A DNA stretch of 36,625 nucleotides from Nocardia cerradoensis NBRC 101014. Its GTDB lineage: Bacteria > Actinomycetota > Actinomycetes > Mycobacteriales > Mycobacteriaceae. The stretch covers positions 1 through 36,625 of the forward strand of contig NZ_BAFW01000250.1 in assembly GCF_000308535.1 (NCBI RefSeq), written 5' to 3'. The position numbers and the translations under genes are program-made. Numbering within the stretch: position 1 is the first letter of the stretch; each line of letters begins with the position of its first letter. Under the pieces are notes generated by a model. It had not been told where the DNA came from and made no database searches. It worked only from the letters and a program-made list of their open reading frames with translations. Of the stretch, positions 23,069 to 30,709 are shown in pieces.

Positions 23069-24409
23069 TCAGTCGAATTGCCGGTCCATCCAGTCGATGG
23101 TCTGCATGCCGAACAGATCCGTACCCCAGCCGTACAGGTCGGTGAGCATCTTCACCATCGAGCAGTCCGTGGGCTGGTACGTGACGTCGGTGCCCTGTGC
23201 CCGGTACGTGTCGGCGAGCTCGCGCGAATCGGCCGCGGGGACCAGTGACATCGGCGAATCGTCCTTCGCGCACGACGCGATCAGCACCTTGGACGCCGGT
23301 GCCCCGGAGCGGCCGAGCCGGTTGTCGTCGAACACCGGCTGGAATGCCGGTTCGTCGGCGGGATTCAGTCCCGAGTCGAACATCGCCCACAGCGGAACGA
23401 ACGGCATACTGAAATACGCGTCCTGACATTGGCCGCGGAAGATTTTCGCTACCGTCTGCCCGGCGGAGTTCAGTTTCGAATCCAGCTGCATCTCAGGATA
23501 TTTCGGCTCCAGCCCGAGCAGCGTGGCGAACGCGAAACCCGAACCGACCGAACCGTCGGCGACCCGCATGAAGTTGCGCTGATCGACCACCATGCCTTCC
23601 AGCACAGTGGATTTCACGTTCAGCTCGGGCGCGTAAGAGGGTTGCAGTTCGGCCGAGAAGCCGGCACCGACACCGCCGCCGGCGATCCCGAACAGCGCGA
23701 CCTGGGCCCGCGGATTCAGCCCGGCGTCACCGAAATTCAGCGCCGCGCGGGTGCCGTCGAGCTGAGTGTGCGCGGCGTACTTACCGGCGAAGACCCCGTG
23801 CGGGGCGCGGTCGGCGTCGTTGCCGACGTCGGAGATCATCACCGCGTAGCCCTTACCGAACATCAGCGCCAGCGGGCCGAGCGCGGACCAGGACGCGCCG
23901 TCCAGCGGATCGCCCCCGGTCCACTGGGTACTGGGATGACAGTTCCAGCCGACGCTGTCGTTGGCCTCCTGGTACGAGACGACGTGTCTCTCGTTCGCGG
24001 GCTTGCCGTCTCGCGGAATCATCAGGATCCCGGTGCTGATCGCGGGCGTGACGCCGTCGCGTTCGGTGGTGACGTACATCAGCTTCCAGGCGTCGAGATT
24101 CGCCGGCTTCACGCCGGTGAACAGCACATCGACCTTCTTCGCCTTCACCACCGTGCCGGGCTTCTCCGCACCGGTCAGCGGTGGTTCCCGAAAGAACGGG
24201 TCGTCGGCCCGCAGCGCCTGGAACGCCTCCTGCGGGCTCGCCGGGGAGGCGCCCTGCAGCGAGCCGACGACGAATCCGTTGAACACCTCGTTCAAGGTGG
24301 GCGTCTGCGGCGGAACGGGTTCCGCGACAGCGGTTCCGGATACGCCGGCGCCCGACGCGGCACAGACCAGCGCGAAGGCGGTCATCGCCGCCAGTGTGTA
24401 CTTCCTCAT
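23069..24409 (-). CDS. secreted LIP-family lipase-like protein lacking the nucleophile serine
   Basis: A 446-residue secreted protein. A signal peptide (KYTLAAMTAFALVCAASGAGVSG, cleavage near AVAEP) is followed by a LIP-family (secretory lipase) alpha/beta hydrolase domain: ILMIPRDGKPANERHVVSYQEAND, GYAVMISDVGND, and AELQPSYAPELNVKSTVLEG. The nucleophile elbow, usually GYSGG or GxSxG, reads G-I-A-G-G-G (codon GCC, near 23683), so the serine is alanine. Four cysteines could form two disulfides. As read, it would not hydrolyse esters by the normal mechanism. Its start overlaps the stop of the upstream secreted protein in ATGA, so the two are coupled. It may bind lipids rather than cleave them (inference). 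Confidence 0.82.
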   Translation of the reverse strand: MRKYTLAAMTAFALVCAASGAGVSGTAVAEPVPPQTPTLNEVFNGFVVGSLQGASPASPQEAFQALRADDPFFREPPLTGAEKPGTVVKAKKVDVLFTGVKPANLDAWKLMYVTTERDGVTPAISTGILMIPRDGKPANERHVVSYQEANDSVGWNCHPSTQWTGGDPLDGASWSALGPLALMFGKGYAVMISDVGNDADRAPHGVFAGKYAAHTQLDGTRAALNFGDAGLNPRAQVALFGIAGGGVGAGFSAELQPSYAPELNVKSTVLEGMVVDQRNFMRVADGSVGSGFAFATLLGLEPKYPEMQLDSKLNSAGQTVAKIFRGQCQDAYFSMPFVPLWAMFDSGLNPADEPAFQPVFDDNRLGRSGAPASKVLIASCAKDDSPMSLVPAADSRELADTYRAQGTDVTYQPTDCSMVKMLTDLYGWGTDLFGMQTIDWMDRQFD

Positions 24410-25698
24410 CGGCCCTCCCCTGTGCCGCCGGCCGCCTGCACCGGATCCGCCGGCGTGACCGTCATTTCCTGTGCCGCCGAATTCAGCAGCTGCGGGATGT
24501 TCAGCAGCGGCCGGTGGGATTCCAGCTGCGCCTCGTACGGGGTTCGCAGCGTGGATTCCAGGGCGGGCCAATTGTTCTCGACCTGCCACCGGTACTTGGG
24601 CAGCAGCTCGGTGGTGATGTAGTCCCAGCGGTCGTCGAGGACCGACCAGTTCCAGCTCGGCAGCGGCAGGCCGAGAATCATCGGGCGGCCGTCGGCGCCG
24701 GTGAAAGGCACACGCACGGGCCGGAATTCGCGCGGCGGCACGACACCGGCCACCGACGGCGAACCGGCGGCGCCGCTGAGGTAGGTGATCGCCGCACCGA
24801 CCGGCCCCTTGTAGTGGCGCACCTGGTCCCATTGCGCGCCGATCGCCCACTGCTGTTCCCGGCGCAGCAGGACCGCGTTGCCGGCGGCGATCCGATCGTG
24901 CGCGCCCGAGGCCACATCGCGCCAGGCGTCCATGATGTCGGCGCCGAACAGTCCGGCCCGCTCGAATTCCGCCAGCGCGGCGAGGCCACCGGTGACGTAG
25001 GCGTCGTGCATCGGCATCAGGTCGGAGAAGATGTTCTTCTGCATCACCAGGATCATGCCCAGAATCCAGCGCAGATCCTCGGGGGTGATGGCCGGCGCCG
25101 CGTCGGCCAGCGCACGCAGCCCGTCGGGCAGCATCGCGACCGCCTGCGGTCCGGCCGTCCGCTGGACGGCACCGAGCACGGTGTGTGCGGCGTCGGCGAT
25201 ACCGGGCAGATCGTAGAGGGTGCCCATCAGTTCGGCATCGACGAGTCCGCCGCCGAAGTCGGCGCCGACCTGGCCGCCCATTCCGGCCCACTGCAATTCG
25301 CGGTGGCCGAGTTGCAGATTCTCGTAGTAGCGATAGGACTTGATCAGATTGTCGCGGTTGGCCTCGACGCCGGTGCGCGGGTCCCAGCCGCGCAGATCGA
25401 TACCGGCCTTCTCGGTCGCGTCCACGAGCCAGTACTGGTACAGCAGCGCGGCGTACCGGGGCGGCGCCACACCCTCGGCGCGCGCCTCGTCGAGCAGGCG
25501 GCCCAGTTCGGCGTGGTCGTAGGGCAATTCCGGATGCACGCCACCGGGCGACCGGGCGGCATCGCGATTGATCAGAGGCAGGTCGAGATACCGGTCGAGA
25601 TCGGATGCGGCGACGGCCGGGGCGGCGCCGAGTGCACCCACGCCCACAACCGCCGCGAGAATCAATCCCGCGCCGCGCGCAATTGCGCTGATACGCAT
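24406..25698 (-). CDS. secreted protein of unknown family, first gene of the secreted module
   Basis: A 430-residue protein with a clear signal peptide (RISAIARGAGLILAAVVGVGALGAAPAVAA). The mature part looks mostly helical and contains no cysteines. Notable segments are NLIKSYRYYENLQLGHRELQWAGMGGQVGADF, ILGMILVMQKNIFSDL, and a tryptophan-rich PSWNWSVLDDRWDYI stretch near residue 350. I do not recognise a family. GGAGGG lies 11 bases before the ATG. The gene overlaps the lipase-like gene by four bases (ATGA), so the products are probably made in fixed ratio and may act together outside the cell. A GATAAT -10 at 25751-25756 (minus) could start the operon. Confidence 0.75.
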   Translation of the reverse strand: MRISAIARGAGLILAAVVGVGALGAAPAVAASDLDRYLDLPLINRDAARSPGGVHPELPYDHAELGRLLDEARAEGVAPPRYAALLYQYWLVDATEKAGIDLRGWDPRTGVEANRDNLIKSYRYYENLQLGHRELQWAGMGGQVGADFGGGLVDAELMGTLYDLPGIADAAHTVLGAVQRTAGPQAVAMLPDGLRALADAAPAITPEDLRWILGMILVMQKNIFSDLMPMHDAYVTGGLAALAEFERAGLFGADIMDAWRDVASGAHDRIAAGNAVLLRREQQWAIGAQWDQVRHYKGPVGAAITYLSGAAGSPSVAGVVPPREFRPVRVPFTGADGRPMILGLPLPSWNWSVLDDRWDYITTELLPKYRWQVENNWPALESTLRTPYEAQLESHRPLLNIPQLLNSAAQEMTVTPADPVQAAGGTGEGR

Positions 25699-25853
25699 AT
25701 TGTCTCAGCCCTCCGCTATCGGTTCGTTGATGGAGCGGCAGATTTCCGCCATTATCGGTAGCGAATCAATAGCCGAATGCGATCGACAGCGCTCCCAGCC
25801 GCCACCAGAGCGGGACGGGACCGTGAATCATCGACAACCAACTACCGACTGCA

Positions 25854-25872
25854 AGGTTACCGAGAGGTTACC
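25854..25872. promoter_or_regulatory. direct repeat AGGTTACC x2, 11-base period
   Basis: AGGTTACC at 25854-25861 and 25865-25872, 11 bases apart, i.e. GGTAACC twice on the minus strand. Direct repeats at this spacing suit dimers of OmpR-family response regulators. GTAAC-type repeats recall MtrA sites, but I cannot confirm that match. The position is upstream of the putative promoter of the secreted module. Confidence 0.35.
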
Positions 25873-26189
25873 AATCGCAGCTGGAGCTCTCGACTCACTC
25901 CAGCGCGGACAGCTGTCGGCATTCCGTTTCTACTGCCGTCTGGAAATAGCTGGTTATTGACCTTTTATTCGCCCCGCTACGGTTCCGACAGTGGTCGCAG
26001 GCAATGACCAACGGAATGATTGATATCACAATTCGATAACTGAGGTATTACCGCGGCAGTGGTCTATCGGGCCCCCGAAAGGGTGTACGCGGCGGTCGGA
26101 GCGAGGCTCCGCGGCGCACGCCTCGGGTGCGGTTCCCGGGGCAGGGGTGCGGATGACGACCACGGGTAGGTTCCGGCGCCTGGAACGGC

Positions 26190-26195
26190 TACGGT
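26190..26195 (+). promoter_or_regulatory. -10 element of a leaderless lpqI transcript
   Basis: TACGGT fits TANNNT and is followed by six bases and the ATG at 26202, the same layout as the methyltransferase promoter at 12670. There is no clear ribosome-binding site. Confidence 0.5.
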
Positions 26196-26201
26196 CGGTC
26201 C

Positions 26202-27380
26202 ATGCGCAACGTTGCCGGGATCGTTCTCGCAGTAGCCGCGGTCGCCCTCGCGGGGTGCTCCGGCGGTGGCGGCTCCAGCTCCATCACCACGACCGGCCCC
26301 AGCGCCGCACCGGGCACGACGAATGCGGCCGGCGGCACCGCCGCGACCACCACGACCGGTAACCAGCAGGACTGTGCCGCAGGCTATCTCGCGCAGTTCA
26401 CCACCCGGCAGAAGCTGGCGCAGCTGCTCACCGTCGGCGTCAAGAACGCCGCCGACGCCGAACAGGTGGTGCGCGGGGAACAGGTGGGAGGCATCTTCGT
26501 CGGCAGCTGGACCGACCAGTCCATGCTGTCCGGTCAGGGCCTCGACCAGGTGAAGGCCGCCGCGCGCACACCACTCATGGTGACCATCGACGAAGAGGGC
26601 GGCCGGGTCTCGCGGTTGCAGAATCTGATCGGGCAGGCACCCTCGGCCCGGGTCGCCGCGCAGACCATGACCGCCGACGAGTACTACCAGCAATCCTTGA
26701 CCCGCGGTCAGGCCATGAAGAAGCTGGGCCTCACCGTCGACTTCGCGCCCGACGTGGATGTCAGCGAGGAGCCCGACGACGCGGTGATCGGCGACCGTTC
26801 CTACTCCCAGGATCCGCAGGTCGTCACCGAATACGCCGGCGCCTACATCCGGGCCATGCACGATGCGGGTGTCGGCGCGGTGATGAAGCACTTCCCCGGC
26901 CACGGACACGGATCGGGCGATTCCCACACCGGCGCGGTGCGCACGCCCCCGCTGGATCAGATGCAGCAGGTGGATCTGGTGCCGTTCCGGAACCTGATCG
27001 ATTCCGGCGCCGCGGTGATGGTCGGTCATCTCGACGTTCCCGGTCTGACCTCACCCAACGTTCCGGCGAGCATCAGCCCGGAGGCGATGGCACTGCTGCG
27101 CCAGGGCACCGGCTACAACGCCGCGCCCTACGACGGCCCGATCTTCACCGACGACCTGAGCGGCATGGCGGCCATCACGGCGCGGATGGGCATCGCGGAC
27201 GCGGTCGCCGCCGCCCTGGAGGCCGGCGCCGACGACGCGCTGTGGATCAGCACCGACGCCGTCAGCTCGGTGCTGGACCGGCTCGAGCAGGAAGTTCGCG
27301 ACGGAAAACTGCCCATGAAGCAGGTCGACGATTCGGTCCTGCGGGTGGCCAAGTACAAAGGCATCCAGCTCCCCTGCTGA
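26202..27380 (+). CDS. lpqI: LpqI-like lipoprotein, GH3 beta-N-acetylglucosaminidase
   Basis: A 392-residue GH3 enzyme anchored as a lipoprotein. The signal peptide ends in the lipobox VALAGC. A Ser/Thr/Gly-rich linker of about 30 residues follows, then the GH3 barrel: TIDEEGGRVSRL, VMKHFPGHGHGSGDSH (the NagZ-type Asp-His general acid/base loop) and FTDDLSGMAAI (nucleophile aspartate). Mycobacterial LpqI (Rv0237) removes N-acetylglucosamine from muropeptides during cell-wall turnover. The gene directly precedes a TetR regulator, as in M. tuberculosis (Rv0237-Rv0238, from memory), which strengthens orthology. It appears leaderless. It is at the outer face of the membrane. Confidence 0.9.
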   Translation: MRNVAGIVLAVAAVALAGCSGGGGSSSITTTGPSAAPGTTNAAGGTAATTTTGNQQDCAAGYLAQFTTRQKLAQLLTVGVKNAADAEQVVRGEQVGGIFVGSWTDQSMLSGQGLDQVKAAARTPLMVTIDEEGGRVSRLQNLIGQAPSARVAAQTMTADEYYQQSLTRGQAMKKLGLTVDFAPDVDVSEEPDDAVIGDRSYSQDPQVVTEYAGAYIRAMHDAGVGAVMKHFPGHGHGSGDSHTGAVRTPPLDQMQQVDLVPFRNLIDSGAAVMVGHLDVPGLTSPNVPASISPEAMALLRQGTGYNAAPYDGPIFTDDLSGMAAITARMGIADAVAAALEAGADDALWISTDAVSSVLDRLEQEVRDGKLPMKQVDDSVLRVAKYKGIQLPC

Positions 27381-27410
27381 GCCCGGCCTCAGCGAATCGG
27401 TGGCAATTCG

Positions 27411-27441
27411 TTGCCCTCGGAAACTTACCTTGGAGTAAGAT
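27411..27441 (+). promoter_or_regulatory. promoter and palindromic operator of tetR
   Basis: TTGCCC (27411-27416) and TAAGAT (27436-27441) form a candidate promoter with a 19-base spacer. The palindrome AACTTAC-N6-GTAAGAT spans 27422-27441 and covers the spacer and -10. It matches the fabG4/fadA2 site at 13 of its 14 arm positions. Autorepression by the TetR protein encoded 31 bases downstream is the simplest reading. Confidence 0.65.
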
Positions 27442-27471
27442 AGGGGTTTCGATATGGGCTAGGAGTGGTGG

Positions 27472-28071
27472 ATGGCAGGCGGAACGAAGCGGCTTCCCAG
27501 GGCGGTTCGTGAGCAGCAGATGCTGGACGCCGCCGTCGAAGTCTTCTCCCGAAAGGGATATCACGACACGTCGATGGATGCCATCGCGGCCGAGGCCAAG
27601 ATCTCCAAGCCTATGCTGTATTTGTACTACGGCTCCAAGGACGAACTGTTCCGGGCCTGCATTCAGCGCGAGAGCGCACGCTTCATCGAGGCCGTCGCGG
27701 TGGCCGGCAATCCCAAGCTGACCCCGCACGAGCAGCTGCGAGCCGGGCTCGAGGCGTTCCTGTCCTATGTCGACAACAACCGGCTGTCGTGGTCGGTGCT
27801 GTACCGGCAGGCCCTGGGGCAGCAGCCGTTCGCCTCCGAGATCGCGAACAGTCGCGAGCGCATCATCGAACTGACCGCGAAACTGCTCGAGTCGAGCGCC
27901 AAATACGCCGAGCCCGGAACGGATTTCGACATCGTCGCGGTGGCGGTGATCGGCGCGGGCGAGGCGATCGCCGACCGGATCGCCAGCGGTGAGGTCGATG
28001 TCGCCAGCGCGGTCGACCTGCTGGACAATCTGGCCTGGCGCGGTCTGGCCGGTAAGAAGAAGGCCGAGTAG
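27472..28071 (+). CDS. TetR-family regulator, Rv0238-like
   Basis: A 199-residue TetR repressor. Residues about 9-55 form the DNA-binding domain: VREQQMLDAAVEVFSRKGY, then TSMDAIAAEAKISKPMLYLYYGSKDELF with the recognition helix at ISKPMLYLYY. The C-terminal helical domain would bind an effector and dimerise. AGGAG lies 6 bases before the ATG. The neighbourhood (lpqI before, htdX-fabG4-fadA2 after) matches M. tuberculosis Rv0237-Rv0243, so it is the likely Rv0238 counterpart. The shared TTAC-N6-GTAA palindromes before tetR, fabG4/fadA2 and fadE5 suggest it controls itself and the fatty-acid genes, probably released by an acyl-CoA (inference). Confidence 0.88.
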   Translation: MAGGTKRLPRAVREQQMLDAAVEVFSRKGYHDTSMDAIAAEAKISKPMLYLYYGSKDELFRACIQRESARFIEAVAVAGNPKLTPHEQLRAGLEAFLSYVDNNRLSWSVLYRQALGQQPFASEIANSRERIIELTAKLLESSAKYAEPGTDFDIVAVAVIGAGEAIADRIASGEVDVASAVDLLDNLAWRGLAGKKKAE

Positions 28072-28124
28072 ACACCGGCGAAACGCGCCGTCCGACTTGC
28101 GCGCCGCTGTCGGCACCTGCCAGA

Positions 28125-29705
28125 GTGCGGATTGCACAGATGGCCGGATTGCCGATGCGGCCGGGGTTCTACGGGGCGGAATTGTTCGGACTTCTCACGC
28201 CGTGCGCGCACAGCGCGGCGAAATACGGCCTGGATGCGGCAGATTGGCGCACGCATATGTGCGGACTGTGCCTGGGCCTGCGCGACGGGCACGGCCAGTT
28301 GGCCCGCACCGCGACCAATACCGACGCGATCGTGCTGAATGTGCTCACCGAAGCACAGGCCGGTGCCGCCGCGCGGACCGCGGCCGGGCCGTGTGCGCTG
28401 CGTGGCATGCAACGCGCCTCGGTCGCCGCGGCCGGCTCCCCCGGGGTGCGGCTGGCGACGACCGCGTCACTGTTGCTGGGAGCGGCCAAGATTCGCGACC
28501 ACGCCGACGACGGCGACACCGGTCCGCTCGCCCGGCGGCCCATGCGGAAGGTGGCCGATCGCTGGTTCGCCTCGGCCCGCGCGAACGCCGCCGACATCGA
28601 CCTGGACATCGAACCGCTCATCGCCGCGATCGGCCGTCAGACGGAACTCGAGCAGTCGGTGCGAACCCGTTCGCGGACAGCCGATTTCACGCCGCTGGAA
28701 TTGCTCGCCACACTCACCGAGCCGGCACAGACATGTGCCGCTGAACTTTTCGCCCACAGTGCCGTGCTGGCCGGCCGCCCGGAGAACGTCACCGCCCTGC
28801 GAGAGGTCGGTTGGCATTTCGGGCGCATCGCGCACGTGGCCGACGCCATCGAGGATCTCGACGACGACCGCCGCCGGAATCGCTTCAATCCGCTGCTCGC
28901 CACCGGGGCGAGCGCCGAGCAGGCACACGGTCTGCTGCGGGAGTCCGACGCCGAAATACGCCGTGCACTGCATCAAGCGAAGCTCGCGCACGTTCCCGCC
29001 GTCCGCTGGCTGTTGCTGGATCCGCTGCGCGGCGTCGTCCGGAAGCTGGGCCGAACCGCGGCCGCAGCATGTGGCGGCGTGACATCCGCCTGCGGCTGCG
29101 GAAAGGGCGGTGGCGCAGCCCTTTCCCATGACACCGATACCAGTGCGACGGCACAGTTGCTGGGCTACCCGGTGGCAGCCGTGCACATCCGGCCGCGGGC
29201 AGTCGCGCCGGCTACCGCCGGACCGTCCACCGAGGCCCGCATCGGGAAGGCGATCACGGCGCAGCACCCCTTTCAGCCCGGTCCGTATCCGTCGGCACCC
29301 GGACCGTATCAGCCGAATCCCGCTGGGCCGCAAGTGAATCCGGCGGCCTATCCCGACCAGGGGCCGTACCCCGCGAGCCCGGTGCAGCCCTACGACATCC
29401 CGCCGCCGTTCGGTGATCGACCGCCGAGCGATCCGTATCCGCCCTCGGACGAGCCGCCGCGACGACCCACTTTCTGGCAGGGAGTCGGGATCATCTGCGG
29501 GGTGTACTGCACCGGATACGCCTGCTGTGCCGGGCATCGGCGGCCGTGCAGCGGGGAACACCGGGATGCCTGGCTGCAGCGGTGCGACTGCGATTGCGAT
29601 TGCTGCGACTGCGGCGACTGCGAGGGCTGTGGCGACTGCTGCAGCTGCTGCAACGGTTGCGGCGACTGCGACTGCGATTGCTGCGGCTGCGACTGCAGTT
29701 GCTGA
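28125..29705 (+). CDS. DUF5685 protein with proline-rich linker and 20-cysteine tail
   Basis: A 526-residue protein in three parts. Residues 1 to about 330 form a helical DUF5685-like domain with ELFGLLTPCAHS, a CxxC in HMCGLCLGLRDGHG, and VADAIEDLDDDRRRNRFNPL, which recalls a metal-binding or prenyl-synthase-like aspartate cluster. Residues about 375-455 are rich in Pro, Tyr and Gln (GPYPSAPGPYQPNP). After a short GxGIICGVYC segment, the last 40 residues contain 20 cysteines alternating with Asp and Gly (DCDCCDCGDC). A metal-storage or metal-delivery role is inferred from that tail. The start is uncertain: GTG 28125 has no good ribosome-binding site, and ATG 28140 or 28155 are possible. Confidence 0.7.
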   Translation: MRIAQMAGLPMRPGFYGAELFGLLTPCAHSAAKYGLDAADWRTHMCGLCLGLRDGHGQLARTATNTDAIVLNVLTEAQAGAAARTAAGPCALRGMQRASVAAAGSPGVRLATTASLLLGAAKIRDHADDGDTGPLARRPMRKVADRWFASARANAADIDLDIEPLIAAIGRQTELEQSVRTRSRTADFTPLELLATLTEPAQTCAAELFAHSAVLAGRPENVTALREVGWHFGRIAHVADAIEDLDDDRRRNRFNPLLATGASAEQAHGLLRESDAEIRRALHQAKLAHVPAVRWLLLDPLRGVVRKLGRTAAAACGGVTSACGCGKGGGAALSHDTDTSATAQLLGYPVAAVHIRPRAVAPATAGPSTEARIGKAITAQHPFQPGPYPSAPGPYQPNPAGPQVNPAAYPDQGPYPASPVQPYDIPPPFGDRPPSDPYPPSDEPPRRPTFWQGVGIICGVYCTGYACCAGHRRPCSGEHRDAWLQRCDCDCDCCDCGDCEGCGDCCSCCNGCGDCDCDCCGCDCSC

Positions 29706-29736
29706 CCGGGCCGCCGATCGCCGGCCCGGATCGACG

Positions 29737-29820
29737 ACAGCCGCCCACCTTTTCGCCTTCGCCACATATCGAATCCCCCATGCGATCCGATATGTGGCCG
29801 CCGAGAAGGTGGGCGGCTGT
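29737..29820. terminator. 84-base composite inverted repeat between converging genes
   Basis: Outer arms of 15 bases (29737-29751 with 29806-29820, ACAGCCGCCCACCTT and its complement) enclose inner arms of 11 bases (29761-29771 with 29788-29798, GCCACATATCG and its complement) around a 16-base loop. The arms are separated by short unpaired stretches. It sits between the stops of the DUF5685 gene and htdX, so a bidirectional terminator is likely. The two-tier structure is unusual. Confidence 0.7.
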
Positions 29821-29838
29821 TCGTGTGCCGTTCGCTGA

Positions 29839-30708
29839 TCAGTGCAGCGTCGCGGTCAGATGAGGGTAGCCCTTCTTCGGATGTTTCAGCGACAGATCCC
29901 AGCCCTCGGCGGTCTGGTCGGCGTAGACGTTGACCGTGGACGGCAGCAGGATCGGCTTACCGAATTTCACCGCGTAGGACGTCTTCGCGGGCACCCGGCC
30001 CTCGATGACGCCGAGGATCGCGGCCGCCGACCACATGCCGTGGGCGATCGAGCGCGGGAAGCCGAAGGCCTTCGCCCCGAGCGCCGACATGTGGATCGGA
30101 TTGCGATCACCGGAGGCGGCCGCGTAGCGATGGATCATCGCCTGGTCGACCTTCAGCGTGCGCAGCGGCGGCGGAGGCACCTCGTCCGGCTTCGGCGCCG
30201 CCTTCGGGCCGCCGGACAGCGAGGTGCGCTGCTGGTGCAGGAAGGTGGTGACCTGCCGCCACACCAGCTCACGCCCCACGCTGATCTCGCTGATCGCGTC
30301 GACCAGCAGCCCCTTGGGATGCTCCCGCAGATTCTCCACGTGGGCGCGGATGTCGAGCGGTTCGCTGACCGAGATCTCGCGGGTGCGCTCGATCAGGTTC
30401 TCCGCGTGCACCGCGCCGACCGCGACGAACGGGAAGTCCCTCGCCACCACCAGCTGCATCACCACGGGAAAGGTGAGCACGAACGGGTAGGTCAGCGGCA
30501 GGGAGTCGCCGAAGCGCAGCCCGGTCGCGTGGCAGTACGCCGCGAGGTGGTCGGGATCGACGCGGACGCCGTTCCACTCGACCGCGCGGTCCGGGATCTC
30601 GGACTTGCGCGCCGACACCAGTGGCAGCGGAACGGCACCCAGGGCGGCCTTGAGATACAGGCTGCCGGTCTTGGGCGGCTCGTTCAGCGAGATGGTCCGG
30701 GTTGCCAC
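29839..30708 (-). CDS. htdX: MaoC-type 3-hydroxyacyl dehydratase HtdX
   Basis: A 289-residue double-hotdog protein. The N-terminal half is a degenerate hotdog; the C-terminal half carries the hydratase-2 motif YAAASGDRNPIHMSALGAKAFGFPRSIAHGMW with the catalytic aspartate and histidine. It corresponds to mycobacterial HtdX (Rv0241c), which dehydrates 3-hydroxyacyl chains or hydrates 2-enoyl chains. The start is GTG (MATRTISLN), one base after the fabG4 stop, so the pair is translationally coupled. With FabG4 and FadA2 it supplies keto-reduction, dehydration and thiolysis steps of fatty-acyl metabolism. Confidence 0.92.
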   Translation of the reverse strand: MATRTISLNEPPKTGSLYLKAALGAVPLPLVSARKSEIPDRAVEWNGVRVDPDHLAAYCHATGLRFGDSLPLTYPFVLTFPVVMQLVVARDFPFVAVGAVHAENLIERTREISVSEPLDIRAHVENLREHPKGLLVDAISEISVGRELVWRQVTTFLHQQRTSLSGGPKAAPKPDEVPPPPLRTLKVDQAMIHRYAAASGDRNPIHMSALGAKAFGFPRSIAHGMWSAAAILGVIEGRVPAKTSYAVKFGKPILLPSTVNVYADQTAEGWDLSLKHPKKGYPHLTATLH

Positions 30709-30709
30709 G

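Larger units (their letters stand above)
25699..26201. other. 503-base divergent intergenic region
   Basis: No gene is seen. It separates the minus-strand secreted module from lpqI. The middle is AT-richer than the surroundings. On the minus strand, GATAAT (25751-25756) is a reasonable -10 for the secreted module, about 50 bases before its start codon. Two direct AGGTTACC copies lie about 100 bases further upstream. The right end holds the TACGGT -10 of lpqI. Confidence 0.5.

Noticed and set aside
28467..29765. A 432-codon minus-strand frame opposite the DUF5685 gene, with an Ala/Val-rich start
   Set aside because: The Ala/Val run is the complement of the cysteine codons; no ribosome-binding site or domain supports it.
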